In this document: piece by piece, positions 54,701 to 58,998 of the stretch
Numbering within the stretch: position 1 is the stretch's first letter
Layout of the letters: each line of letters opens with the position of its first letter
Assembly (NCBI GenBank): GCA_947631195.1
Contig: CANRKK010000009.1
Span: 1-60,074, forward strand
Reading direction: 5' to 3'
From: an uncultured Clostridia bacterium
GTDB taxonomy: Bacteria > Bacillota > Clostridia > Christensenellales > Borkfalkiaceae
Length of the DNA: 60,074 nucleotides
Translations under genes and position numbers: made by a program
Notes under the pieces: model-generated
What the model was told of the DNA's origin: nothing
The model's database searches: none
What the model saw: only the letters and a program-made list of their open reading frames with translations

Positions 54701-55618
54701 GCCCGTTGCAAAGTGCATCCCCGTCAAATTTGTCTCGCTGCCCGCGGACGAACGGAAAGTATCCTCTATTTTTATTGCATTGTCCTTTACATAGGGGCTG
54801 AAAAAGCGGGTTACGCCCGACGATATAACCATATTGCGGAGCAGACTGCCGTTTTCGGGTTTGTCGGCCTTGGGTTGTTCGTCTATTAAAAGTTCTACCT
54901 TGGGGAAAAGTTCGCAAGGGTCCATTGCGTCATCGCCGTCTTGGTCGTACCACATGGGGGAAGGCACGATAAAGTTGGCTTTGAGCTTGGAAAGGTCCAA
55001 GCCGTAGACGGTGGCGGTTATGCCGTCGTTTGCGCCGAGCATCCACGCCCATTGCGCCCTGTTTTCATATACATCTTTATTGTCAGTGACGACTTTACCC
55101 GTTAAATGAGACCTTGTTACGTTGTTCTTGTCGCCTGCACCGTAGTTAAACTCGTTGGCAATTTTGAAAACGCCGTTTTTGGTTGCCTGCCAAAAAACCG
55201 TTTCGGGCGTATGTATATCGGTAATGCGCAGGGTTATTGCGCCGTTATTTTCATAGTAATTGTCATCGAAGGCGCCCTCCTTTACGTAGGCCACCTTAAC
55301 GCCCGCGGGGATATCGCCGTGAGCGTTTTGCAGGCGTTCGGGTATCTCCAAACGGACGTTGTAGGTTACTCCACCTTTAGCGGAATTGGTATATGTATTC
55401 AGAAATTCCGTTGCGAGGCCCGTTATTACCGCGCCGCCGTCAGACTTTTCATATGTAAAGTCGTTTTCGTCGGTTGTGACCGTTTGGGTCAATTCGTTTA
55501 CGGAAGCGGCCAAAGCCACGGGCGGCCGACTGAAATAGAGCGCAAGCCCCGCAGACAGGCAAACCGCCGTTAAAACGCTCAACAGAGCTATGCCGATGTT
55601 TTTTACGCTTTTAAACAT
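36773..55618 (-). CDS. Giant secreted MBG/YDG-repeat surface protein (6281 aa)
   Basis: One unbroken frame of 6281 residues, about 680 kDa. It has an N-terminal signal segment (about 1-40), short BspA-like leucine-rich repeats near residues 299-348 and 898-961, and a beta-rich region between them. From about residue 1190 to 6200 it is a string of beta-sandwich modules of 70-90 residues. These carry YDGKPHG, TYNG.T..PVNAG.Y.V and TYDGT..A.V.GGTLAGVNGE motifs, as in MBG and YDG domains. By length this is roughly 60 modules (an estimate). The C-terminus has a Pro-rich linker, one membrane segment (WYILVILTAITLIF) and a short basic tail; no LPXTG motif is present, so it is membrane-anchored. ATG 55618 is chosen for AGGGGG upstream. 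A perfect consensus promoter and a terminator flank it. Likely an adhesin or carbohydrate-binding stalk; the ligand is unknown. Confidence 0.93.
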   Translation of the reverse strand: MFKSVKNIGIALLSVLTAVCLSAGLALYFSRPPVALAASVNELTQTVTTDENDFTYEKSDGGAVITGLATEFLNTYTNSAKGGVTYNVRLEIPERLQNAHGDIPAGVKVAYVKEGAFDDNYYENNGAITLRITDIHTPETVFWQATKNGVFKIANEFNYGAGDKNNVTRSHLTGKVVTDNKDVYENRAQWAWMLGANDGITATVYGLDLSKLKANFIVPSPMWYDQDGDDAMDPCELFPKVELLIDEQPKADKPENGSLLRNMVISSGVTRFFSPYVKDNAIKIEDTFRSSAGSETNLTGMHFATGRVDVLSIYGLAFQRFTHLQTITLSAGVLLADGVRAFQGDNSVAVMQIAAESNANVPSFYIMSDNGAIYTGDYSYEYYDTAGYRKYLVWDYVTRYGQKLGNDDFWNNSKNWDGENNPYNDIITSASSASAGIMLYSPDSDISPITTGDGIDIPAGSIVFDANDGHKNDGNESDKDFINYDNVVPVKSLNDLKTKNDGGFSFSSGTGSDDYIKSGNDRKYIFDEVTYGGYFIISKDSTLTINYDGIFNVSVYAVRDNNNLGETYIAYNYTDKNNEPQSGKSEKLPPRNGSVTDPDYLSISDVKGSVTLTMNDTSSSIGIVAIVLTPEPAVEYLSVENKEVLIDLATEESYELKVNVSDDVKALAESGALKLNCVLAPSDNQPDISDPSYNNGIYTLTITGTVEYEGTLTLSFIFDDESSSYGSLPDGAYDYELNISIKVIDSSLPDLPADIKLNRTVTSIELNRETEFSAELIFSAPQQGELLAEMLKNIAWELETAKGVSAQEYIVGSAVSQSKNIVTLNIGEEGTYTLTATYTDKYHSGSKTYTAQCLIVAKAGVSRTEDIPAPEMLKETYVAYQKLVYVPPQLKGADGKLLTEFTFDYSATTIIGNSAFTATSIQTVIIPDRISTIEEYAFRYSNAMQVVYLPSNATYGNAVFGEYKDFRIGTSGSTKDDVGIQNQDFLTGYKNEDLVLIAPSYQVYDQLLRNSGMVNRGDTNFNSTLDDLKMRGIRYDYRAKLTYEVEIIFRSADGDKSVTVLYNQMDGDNLYVKDGGVFKTLSWTEIADGDYYYGSTKIDQSVIKDFITGNCTGAIYIDNGQLSPGIFTNTDTTSIDSWNTSSQPEFDSFKFVYDRNSNRLPQTIILTKESGSRQESNEIAAPGFQAIGTQVPDGEREFPEITVTFDFSGYPYSRFLSGFDPYTMEATYTYQKYESDGTLNSTEVSEENEDPTSNNSQKGFPYDAGRYQVVVSLSKDGNKWEGVYNGSPVSDSGSKTYILNILKREVPVPGDQQVLRAEATGAEVTIFENKAFYNVVKYSQKITAGIGGEKQIGEIDPLAEVPYRRGSYWVALELVDTYNLCWVGEGDEIVQNGDPAYYKEVGKTIGDTAAGGKFVTCKLIVSDAPAIPLPRWTSNENIGTYSGDKFTAVYRNEVYEFTTIFYGYYGYSMSAKITEYNGKTDNLPSSILNAGTYKIELEPAANYMWQDGSRGCGQVVTPDTVNGKFTVTVEVLPKPLDTPVKQIGFLTDTSGEFEFTPASDGTWVVDGYKAESDSDFAPRTTFTEGKYQVRVKLTDATNYRWRSPQPENPIYAVTELEIRLSTDYGLENPKRNDVSNPVYNSNGNTSVSSATYIDYAPVLTSEYRTISNYTYDTYDSATGKYGTATATPSPSSIREAGNYTITFSLPGADYWWTQDESGTQNGEHNKGVRTVQLTVEKAAITKFVGVTGNIEVKLPKGGTAELPAEYQSSLYTVTYATENGGLTSDGLPYKPGTYSVTLTLTAEAYRNYYFSGDARSVEGNFYPATHNVTMVVTAKTTVAPYVNTALTYGGGEWQPSDIITLPEGVEDDITEDSGTIISYVKAGNTEAESAIPTSIKDAGVYTVKYELKSSLGSQWLIDVSADYMAFNNITIDIDNPDILYVRVTVNRAELTVSGLSAENKPYDGTVEATLSGGKLEGVYDGEVTLDLTNAKAVFDDANAANDIHVTVTSIVLSGDRAFNYSVILPADLKANITPKELTLTAKENEIVYDGLEHNDNFEITGYVGDEELDVTVSESAINVGTYTYGGSSDNVLTVTLGDKTGKASNYTLSPSGTFTIKPAEVDLELEVTDTLTYQGKPISITPVVKTVNSNLSELLIGQLKTSTFSVESQTNAGTYHFGMENNAESKTVKVTLANDNFTLKAVSGTFTINAAEVTLTWTVDGKAANADGHYVFKNENYNVMATASWSKGTKSFEFEPLNVYKVDGYTYTVSLDKIDESKNASNFVWKNVESGTRTFYIDKKTFSDSEIQLNTTGFTVEGDNLSTVYDGKPHSVTFTYPDYVKSDTITYDGETNAPTNVKRLSSGEVGSYTVVLTIPEGDNYETLTKTVYLTITPKKINITWDDGNLTYNGTAQAVTPVAHDVLYGEDAGLKVIISGANLTDDKAINAGDYIANVTATNGNYDIESGDTQSFTITPAEATVKWYVDDEEYTEALTYKAEAYKVTAKAEWTVNGVSYTEDLNLSGNSSIKDAQSYKFTASAAVATNFNLTNAQKDIVINPCVLTLTAKEVEIVYDGLEHNDNYEITGYVGDEELKVTVSESAINVGTYTYGGSSGNVLTVTLGDKTGKASNYTLSASGTFTITPATVNAADIKGMSVTPKTYDGTDVADVTGGTLAGVNGETVQFKILSAKYDKADAGDRTVTVEIELNNKPNYSLSGTTISIKAYIGKAEVKAEDITFSKDGFTVEGNNLSVEYDGKPHGIEFSGIPEFVTTATVTYNDLAEKPINANAYTVKLIIDGTTNYGDLELTLTLTITPKKINITWDGGNFTYNGDAQAVTPVAQGVLDEEDAGLQVTISGDNATDDKAINAGDYVANVTAANGNYEIESGDTQSFTINPAQVDAKDIEGMVITKQYDSTNRGVVENVTSKGTLAGVNNESVAFTVVGVSYDTKQAGACQADVTIELANPNYKLTNDKYRGAATITKYLAELQADDISQINGNISASKTYDGSANVEIIGNDLHFEWIEGESVHYSLTAEYNSKNVSEANQITVTLTIDNENYGFAAGQGYSVKEGSDSAIQWTVNATITCRTLSVTLSGLQQTYTGEAQPVPTATAAEFAAGESATITVTLSDGSTGKLTSGEAINAGKYNVNVAMGEGTAQAGNYTLSYGDPVFEITPAQATAKWSSDGDAISDGYSAVYDGVAHTVTVRLTWGSYSQTIEITDGSYKDVKEDGYTFTATDESGNFTQKEWSLHISVTRAELAVKSATVTEKQYNQKTDDAIVSFVLEGYKGTDSAITAYVDSYTAEYQSKNAGESVAVDVTDIILAGDAAVNYYVNDCVVYGKIVAAGLTWKLGQTEKTYTGNALYAEIVLSGDTELTAGDYTVAYKLHNEPIAQPVNAGEYIVSITLKGDAANNYRLEVNELHFTIKPATITEIKWYRDNSGTPLQTEAVYDGAHTVLAYGVWNNGSAAATLLELDINKYKNVKDGGYTFTAAPTSNYEFAPDIAATFTLTVTPKTLDYVTGLKAEKIYNATTEIGGSGIDVTQATFPLRAIIAGDDVTVLSASGNYDDPNVGEGKILNITSVTLGGAEAANYRVKPFTETTGVSKITKARITVSGTFTIESIKNSIVSQAVKDELDRYLTYNGSTHKTIAITNSPLSKVPAVDGDNVQTGGRVGAEGGIGLGGSHPYFYLPLTSLEQYGLNINNFYGGIGEDNGDGAIITFMFATASGNAGTYIVVNGTSANKLYLEANIATNDSLFGSDADTVARIRGNYDDGNTVDNRNDGFETGFWDYADFSAVTKAELSVAQCEVALVWHHNISDPKQLADFKDEHVFDGSNRFNEYYADFIAGNGKNTIVFNTVGIGSIAVEGGGTDITEAGAYTLVATPGAGFANYKIKAGTDKLAVVITPHIITQQELVDSIAQKWINSGNGNGNLLASGTYNVEGLTGSVEATNAFAWLRDSGTAAVTLDNGNIWHIDSYYAFTVGGYGNNTQQENVYSYSATAVLTLNKNFAWDTDAAGNLKYVEAELNQQLTLNSDGTVTLTKNWYLVQLENGVKHEQDLKINGKDLSSGTTWCFGDEVTIKEPALMNQTAKASYSLTKLNNGRAESLQTSWTIEFGNGTIAQYLNSATPVGSYLLVLHIGAVEVDGKAYPQTDISYIINVGNAQISEITVADGEFAYNGTLQLPSLESITESINPQQIREKAGGVWKESAYDSYYAFDEDNITFSAGTTSFNSRDAFARMSGAPVDVKLKAELQSDGTYLFKEDAYEVHYRFKAPNYDEYIGQFKVTIRQKTLSLSLEPTSAGNGITLGDNSVSYTYGTQADGKLQLVFGNEQVLEGDDVEIRYAYYAADDGGFKTPLGTGSSKEGLIGLPKNAGSYKWIFTFDHWNSTGNDNNNYKIESEYIVVEKGDDGKDYSKPCYVWDITVNPKEIDLTKYSGFGEDREKVYNGSEQHYFTADEYNDFNWEHGEDDFTNVKINPDGSYGYHTAYVTIKNANYTWGSKFGDRVVGNKLEVHLRIIPATLSVEWKIDGNNPADEYTYDGHVHAVTATFSWTGGAFNEQFTFKDVVSVHTFEATKSDNFVWAEGAQTSISVTVKAYTITRDMVLSAVEIELTKEYDGLHDAKYICGTLAGVNGEKLQFNVISAEFNSANVNKADSVNVEVQLTGDEVNGNYVLADDGKYKVGGASILPAKLSAESIEMSVEPAIYNGETEVLEENIKHGALAGKNGEKVGYSIVSSAYDRPDAGNRTVTIAIELTDDSGNYALEVNIRKVSAVITPALLQVSVEKEFLFNGENQIDDLRASIRVTNPQTGITPEGKWFVLTTDPSEFTQAGDYKLTLTINSHTEAYGNYTFEIGKYVDTASLGVTIKPAVLGGDAIEIEKSGSYDVDVQTGNLTAVYNGSAHSVSYSLPSYVVSANVTYDGQTAAPVNVKRENGEVAAYKVVITVPKTSNYPQVEKIVYLTITPAHVDAADIRGMNVTRRAYDGTDEAQVTGGTLAGVNGEELQFSVASAKYDSKNAGTKTVTVTIVLQNGNYTLTGDTVLIRNISMGKAVVSAASVTGMSVTSKTYDGTDEAEVTGGTLAGVHGETVQFNIVSAKYDTPDAGDRTVTVEIELNNEPNYSLSGKTVTLEAHIGKAEVKADDITFSKDSFTVVGDNLSVEYDGKPHGIEFSGIPQFVTTATVTYNGDTNAPVNADEYEVVVTIVGTDNYNGTSKTVYLTITPATVNAADIRGMSVTPKMYDGTDKAEVTGGTLAGVNGETVQFNILSAKYDKADAGDRTVTVEIELNNEPNYSLSGKTVTLEAHIGKAEVEAEDITFSKDGFTVSGDNLTVEYDGKPHGIEFSGIPQFVTTATVTYNGDTSEPVNADEYEVVVTIVGTDNYNGTSKTVYLTINPKSIAASWSGYKDLVYTGYVRIPSATAKDIGGQEIALQIFVDGEAKNVGSYTATAALPGGTVNYVLEKDSETCTYDITPALVTLAQTDFTATYNGESQSLPVLQITWNGGTLAAADYEVSGADAKDAGAYTYTVTLTSGNFEFVGGNTAQVTLTINKVNATIKPLQDVSVEYDGNPHGIAAPETDSWVEGVTVTYNGETGEPVNAGKYTVVVTIAGTDNYNGTSATASLTITPAQLRAENINGISVVGKQYDGNNIATVTQGSIEGINETVAVNVLSAVYEAANAGSHTVTAELSLGSTNYALDKYSITLTGEITPKSLGVADIEGLVIAAKTYDGTTVVAQDAITSGILHGVTVEGNREIVDFTVTAEYETAAAGNAKNIIVTINVHNANYKFTDGNGLATDKFILSNGIINRAVADVEFNNGPYTYNGEDRYAQLFESVVFVNKSDTAVIPASAEIKLYADGGIETKEFVNSGEYTLKAELLGADAQNFTFVDGTAVTVKETVVKMLKGQIDGSAIEVASQNGYTVEGDNITATYNGEEHSVTFTYPGYVNSATVTYNGGTSKPVNAGYYSVTLTIAGTDNYNGASKTVYLTITPAEVTLAQTAFTATYNGESQSLPELQITWNGGELEAADYEVSGADAKDAGAYIYTVTLTSGNFKFADGNSAQVTLTINKANATIKPLQDVTAEYDGESHGIATPETDSWVEGVTVTYNGNKNAPVNAGEYKVVVLISSTKNYNGASATAKLVITRKQARVIWSGSTSFEENGAAQTPYAGVEGIPEDLVKVSYTGGDGTDGAPSQAGEYIVKVETLSDNYELVGQTEMTFTIEASKVTPPPSDPDNPGDSQTDAENGFNWDIVWYILVILTAITLIFAAVSSVVYIRNNKPE
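37190..37641 (-). repeat. Internal MBG repeat pair, copy 1 (partner 38744-39197)
   Basis: Encodes VTLAQTAFTATYNGESQSLP... ending NYNGASATAKL. The partner copy is nearly identical over about 150 residues. Confidence 0.85.
38744..39197 (-). repeat. Internal MBG repeat pair, copy 2 (partner 37190-37641)
   Basis: Encodes VTLAQTDFTATYNGESQSLP... ending NYNGTSATASL. Same reading frame and orientation as copy 1. Confidence 0.85.
39443..39958 (-). repeat. 516-bp tandem YDG+MBG unit, copy 1
   Basis: One unit codes for 172 residues: a YDG module followed by an MBG module. Directly abuts a second, near-identical unit. A third, more diverged copy lies at about 47175-47690. Confidence 0.88.
39959..40474 (-). 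repeat. 516-bp tandem YDG+MBG unit, copy 2
   Basis: Same 172-residue unit as the adjacent copy (GETVQF, PNYSLSGKTVTLEAHIGKAEV, GIPQFVTTATVTYNG). Confidence 0.88.
46935..47190 (-). repeat. Internal MBG repeat, partner of 48200-48455
   Basis: Encodes ITPKKINITWDGG...AINAGDYVANVTAANGNY; the partner at 48200-48455 encodes the same module with few changes. Confidence 0.8.
47175..47690 (-). repeat. Third, diverged copy of the 516-bp unit
   Basis: Encodes MSVTPKTYDGTDVADVTGG...GIPEFVTTATVTYN, about 7 kb from the tandem pair. Confidence 0.8.
47700..47945 (-). repeat. Internal MBG repeat, partner of 49265-49520
   Basis: Encodes LTLTAKEVEIVYDGLEHNDN...SGTFTITPA; the partner at 49265-49520 is nearly identical. 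Confidence 0.82.
48200..48455 (-). repeat. Internal MBG repeat, partner of 46935-47190
   Basis: Encodes ITPKKINITWDDGNLTYNGT...GDYIANVTATNGNY. Confidence 0.8.
49265..49520 (-). repeat. Internal MBG repeat, partner of 47700-47945
   Basis: Encodes LTLTAKENEIVYDGLEHNDN...SGTFTIKPA. Confidence 0.82.
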
Positions 55619-55680
55619 ATATTTTCCCCCTGTGCAGACGTGGAACATTTAAAACCGCACTATATACTTATACATTATTT

Positions 55681-55709
55681 ATTATATTACCGCAATTTTT
55701 GTATGTCAA
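55681..55709 (-). promoter_or_regulatory. Perfect consensus SigA promoter for the giant gene
   Basis: Minus strand TTGACA (55704-55709), a 17-base spacer and TATAAT (55681-55686). Predicted start near 55674, giving a leader of about 56 bases before ATG 55618. Confidence 0.85.
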
Positions 55710-55976
55710 TAATTTTCCAAAATTTTGTAAACGGATTTCAAGTTTTTATTGAATATAGTTAATAACTAACATATTTTGTTAGAATGATAAATTTGTTAAT
55801 TATTATCATCCTTTGCAGGGTAAAATTTATGTGAAACAAAAGGCATAAATGTTAATTTGATTGTATGAAACAAAATAATGTGAACTTTTTGGGGGAAATT
55901 ATGTTGCTCTTTGGGTCGGGGGTTTATGTTTGGCAATAAAAATTATTTTAATTTTTTTAAACTTTGACTAAAAGCA
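55710..55976. other. AT-rich intergenic stretch, no feature identified
   Basis: A low-GC stretch upstream of the giant gene's promoter. No open frame with a ribosome site, no RNA gene and no clear hairpin was seen. It may hold upstream promoter elements or regulator sites. Confidence 0.6.
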
Positions 55977-56258
55977 GCGACTTTTTTTGGTTGTCGTATG
56001 GCAACAGATTCTTCACAGCACAGTGCGCTGTGCGTGCCGAAACGAGATGAGTGAGCGCATACGTTCCGCGCGAACGGTGTCCGAACACGTTGTTGTTCTT
56101 GCAACGTGTGAGAAGCAGAGCCGCCAAAACTCACAAAAAATCCCAAGCACGGCTTGCTTGGGATTTTTATGAGCCCTTTGAAACGGTTTGTAGCGTTCAG
56201 CGGAATGTATGGCTAACGCAGGTTGAGGTTGTAACGCTCGGGACGTCCAAAATAATAA
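55977..56258. repeat. Composite dispersed repeat, copy B
   Basis: Module R2 (56014-56063): hairpin CACAGC/GCTGTG around loop ACAGTGC, then CGAGATGAGTGAGCGCATAC; it matches 60025-60074. Module R1 (56178-56258) matches 3947-4024. A terminator-like hairpin (56136-56168) lies between. Open frames crossing it have no ribosome site. Confidence 0.75.
56136..56168. terminator. Terminator-like hairpin
   Basis: TCCCAAGC (56141-56148) and GCTTGGGA (56156-56163) flanked by A-run and T-run, so it can end transcription from either side. It is the first terminator after spoVAE. Confidence 0.75.
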
Positions 56259-56260
56259 AA

Positions 56261-56644
56261 TCAGTTGCGCTTTGTGCGGGATTTGAAAATAAGCGCCATA
56301 ATGAACGCAAACACCACGGCGGCGGTCACTCCCGCGCTGGCCGCAGTGAGGGAGCCCGTTATTGCATAAAAAAAGCCCCTTTCCGCTCCCTTGATTGCGC
56401 CGTTGGCAAGCAGATATCCGAAACCTGAAATGGGCACTGTCGCGCCCGCCCCCGCAAAGTCCACGAGGGGCTGATACAGGCCGACGGCCGTTAGCACCAC
56501 TCCCGCAAGCATAAAATACACCAAAATTTTGCCTGCGGTGAGGTCGGTGAAATTGATTATTATCTGGGCTATGAGGCAGATCCCGCCGCCCACGGCAAAG
56601 GCCTTTAAGTATTGAAGAAATATCGCTAAAATTTCGGCTTCCAT
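56261..56644 (-). CDS. spoVAE: Stage V sporulation protein AE
   Basis: A 127-residue membrane protein with four hydrophobic segments. FLQYLKAFAVGGGICLIAQI, AGVVLTAVGLYQPLVDFAGAGATVPISGFG and ANGAIKGAERGF are typical of SpoVAEb, part of the channel that moves dipicolinic acid with calcium across the spore inner membrane. It starts one base after spoVAD stops. Confidence 0.95.
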   Translation of the reverse strand: MEAEILAIFLQYLKAFAVGGGICLIAQIIINFTDLTAGKILVYFMLAGVVLTAVGLYQPLVDFAGAGATVPISGFGYLLANGAIKGAERGFFYAITGSLTAASAGVTAAVVFAFIMALIFKSRTKRN

Positions 56645-56645
56645 T

Positions 56646-57641
56646 TTACACCTCGAGTTGGACTGCGTGACTTATGCAGGGAATGGACTCGCCCTGCCCC
56701 GACGACACCGTGGACAAAAGCGCGCCCGTAGCCGCAAAAAGCACCCGCTTATATAGCCCCGCGTTCATTTTTGTGAGGATATAGGAATTGAGCACGGTGG
56801 CCGAACAGCCCGCGCCCGAGCCGCCCTGAAATTCGCTTTCGATAACCTTGTACACTATTTCGCCGCAGTCCACGTGGCGGGAGGAGATATCGTAGCCTTT
56901 CTCCCACGTTAAATCCTTTAAAATTCTGCTGCCGAGCGCGCCCAAATCGCCCGTTAAAATCAAATCGTAGTCCTCGGGCGAGGTTTCGGTGTCGTTGAAG
57001 TGGGAGATTATCGTCTGCGCCGCGGCAGGAGCCATTGCGGCGCCCATATTGTTTACGTCGGTTACGCCGAAGTCGCACACGGCGCCCATCGTGCCGTTGA
57101 CTACCTTTATTCCCTTTTGCGCCCTGCCGAGGACAAGCCCGCCCGCGCCCGTCACCGTCCATTGCGCCTGCGGGGGGCGGGTGCAGCCGAGCTCCAAAGG
57201 ATATCTGTATTGGCGTTCGGCGGAGGCAAAGTGGCTGCCCGTTGCGCAGACCGCGGTGTTTACATAGCCCGCATTGACGAGCGCCGCGCCGAGAAGTATA
57301 CTTTCGCTCATGGTGGAGCAGGCAGAATACAGTCCCAGAAAGGGAAATTTGAAATCGCGGGCGGCAAAACTTGCCGATATGATCTGGTTGAGCAGGTCGC
57401 CAGACAGCAGGACGTCTATCTTGTCCTCGCCGAGGCCGCTCTTTTTTATGGCGAGCGATATCGCCGCGGACAGCATTTTGCACTCGGCCTTTTCGTAGGT
57501 AGATTCGCCGTACATATCGTCCTGCAAAGTGACATCGGCATATTTGCCGAGCACGCCCTCCTTTTCCTTGGAGCCGCAGACGGCGGCATGGGAGAGTATG
57601 CACGGGCGGTTTTTAAAGAATATGGTATTTCCCTTTTTCAT
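56646..57641 (-). CDS. spoVAD: Stage V sporulation protein AD
   Basis: A 331-residue soluble, thiolase-fold protein that binds dipicolinic acid. Marks include the TIFFKNRPCILSHAAVCG start, DDMYGESTYEKAECKML, GLYSACSTMSESI, GSHFASAERQYRYPLELG and the C-terminal AATGALLS. Start overlaps the spoVAC stop (ATGA). Confidence 0.97.
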   Translation of the reverse strand: MKKGNTIFFKNRPCILSHAAVCGSKEKEGVLGKYADVTLQDDMYGESTYEKAECKMLSAAISLAIKKSGLGEDKIDVLLSGDLLNQIISASFAARDFKFPFLGLYSACSTMSESILLGAALVNAGYVNTAVCATGSHFASAERQYRYPLELGCTRPPQAQWTVTGAGGLVLGRAQKGIKVVNGTMGAVCDFGVTDVNNMGAAMAPAAAQTIISHFNDTETSPEDYDLILTGDLGALGSRILKDLTWEKGYDISSRHVDCGEIVYKVIESEFQGGSGAGCSATVLNSYILTKMNAGLYKRVLFAATGALLSTVSSGQGESIPCISHAVQLEV

Positions 57642-58087
57642 ACAAACAGATATATAAGCCCCACCAGAACGCCTGAAAAAACTCCGAAAACTATGATGGC
57701 GCCCGCCACCGTGAACATCTTTGCCGCCATGCCGTAGATCCAGCCCTCGGTTTTGAATTCTATCGCGGGGGAGGTCACCGAATTGGCAAAGCCAGTTATG
57801 GGCACGATGGAACCCGCGCCGGCATAGCGGCCTATGCGGTCGTATACGCCGAGACCCGTCAAAAGGCAGCCCAAAAATATCAGAATTACCGATGTGGAGC
57901 CTGCGAGTTCGTCGCCCGTAAGCCCCGCATACTGCAACATATACCTTATAAACTGGCCTATACAGCAGATAAGACCGCCCACGCCGAAAGCCGCGGCGCA
58001 GTTTTTGAGATGTTTTGTGGGCGGGTCCTGCGTTTTGACGTAGTTTAAGTAATTTGTGTTCAAGTTTTCACGTGTTCTGCCTGTCAT
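57638..58087 (-). CDS. spoVAC: Stage V sporulation protein AC
   Basis: A 149-residue membrane protein. After a polar N-terminus come FGVGGLICCIGQFI, LTGLGVYDRIGRYAGAGSIVPITGFANSV and KTEGWIYGMAAKMF, the SpoVAC pattern of a mechanosensitive-type channel subunit. It heads the spoVAC-AD-AE set; spoVAA, AB and AF are not adjacent. The operon may be extended upstream by the SDR and ZIP genes on the same strand (gap 75 bases). No clear SigG promoter was identified by eye. Confidence 0.95.
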   Translation of the reverse strand: MTGRTRENLNTNYLNYVKTQDPPTKHLKNCAAAFGVGGLICCIGQFIRYMLQYAGLTGDELAGSTSVILIFLGCLLTGLGVYDRIGRYAGAGSIVPITGFANSVTSPAIEFKTEGWIYGMAAKMFTVAGAIIVFGVFSGVLVGLIYLFV

Positions 58088-58162
58088 TTTTTATTCTTTC
58101 ACCCTTTTGCGGTTTTACCAAAGTTTCGCGCTCGTTGCGGCGGGTAAGGTCCACTTCCCTTT

Positions 58163-58966
58163 TCACTGGTTGTACATCCTGTCGTTTAAGTTAAGCGTAA
58201 ACTTTGCAGGCATTATGCGCGAAAAAACCCTGTACACCGTATTCTTTGTGCCGCAGATTTTTATTACGGGAGGGTTGTCCGTTGCAAGCAGGTTGCAGAT
58301 TATGCCCGCAACCGCCTCGGGCGTCATTCCGCTCTGTTCCATGTTGGCGAGCGCGGCCACCGCCTTGTTCATGTTGCCCGAATAGCCGCCCGTTTCGCTG
58401 TCGCTGTAAACCTTGCGCTTGAACGTGAAGCCCGTGGAAGTGCCGCCCGGGAGCACGCCCGTAACTTTGATGCCGTAGGGCTTGAGTTCGCCGTACGCGG
58501 CGCGGCAAAGCATTTCGAGCGCGGCCTTGGAGGAGGAATAAAAACTGTCGAAACAGATCGGCAGATCGCCGCCGAGGGAGCCTATCAGTATCACTCTCCC
58601 GCCCTTCTTTTTCATGTGCGGGATTATAAGCTGAATGGCGCGCAGGGCGCCGAAAAAGTTGACCTCAAACAGATATTTGTAGTCTTCCTCTTTGGCGTAC
58701 TCTATGGGCGCGGCCATCGAAAAGCCCGCGCTGTAGATTAAAACCTGCACGCCGTTTTTGCCCGCAGCCTTTTTTATCGCCGCGGCAAAGGCCGCGCTGT
58801 CCGTTACGTCGGCCGTGATATTGCCGACCTTTGCAATTTTGCAGGGCGTGCGCGAGATATTTATGACGTTATATCCGCGCGAGGCGAGCCTTGAACAGGT
58901 TTCAAAGCCTATGCCCGAACTGCCGCCCACCACTATTGCGGTTTTTTTGTTAGATGATTTTTCCAT
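58163..58966 (-). CDS. Short-chain dehydrogenase/reductase
   Basis: A 267-residue SDR oxidoreductase. The nucleotide loop GGSSGIG is near residue 14. The active-site Ser (LIGSLGG) and YSSSK (Tyr-x-x-x-Lys) follow in normal spacing, and LPGGTSTGF closes the substrate loop. The C-terminal ~60 residues resemble SDRs acting on lipid or sphingoid substrates, but the substrate is not known. ATG 58966 is the first credible start; AGGG lies unusually close to it. Confidence 0.88.
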   Translation of the reverse strand: MEKSSNKKTAIVVGGSSGIGFETCSRLASRGYNVINISRTPCKIAKVGNITADVTDSAAFAAAIKKAAGKNGVQVLIYSAGFSMAAPIEYAKEEDYKYLFEVNFFGALRAIQLIIPHMKKKGGRVILIGSLGGDLPICFDSFYSSSKAALEMLCRAAYGELKPYGIKVTGVLPGGTSTGFTFKRKVYSDSETGGYSGNMNKAVAALANMEQSGMTPEAVAGIICNLLATDNPPVIKICGTKNTVYRVFSRIMPAKFTLNLNDRMYNQ

Positions 58967-58998
58967 ATCCCTATGTTGCGGAAATTTTTGTAAATTAT

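Noticed and set aside
56051-56428. A 125-codon plus-strand frame over the repeat and spoVAE
   Set aside because: It covers repeat module R2/R1 and then runs antisense into spoVAE; no ribosome site.
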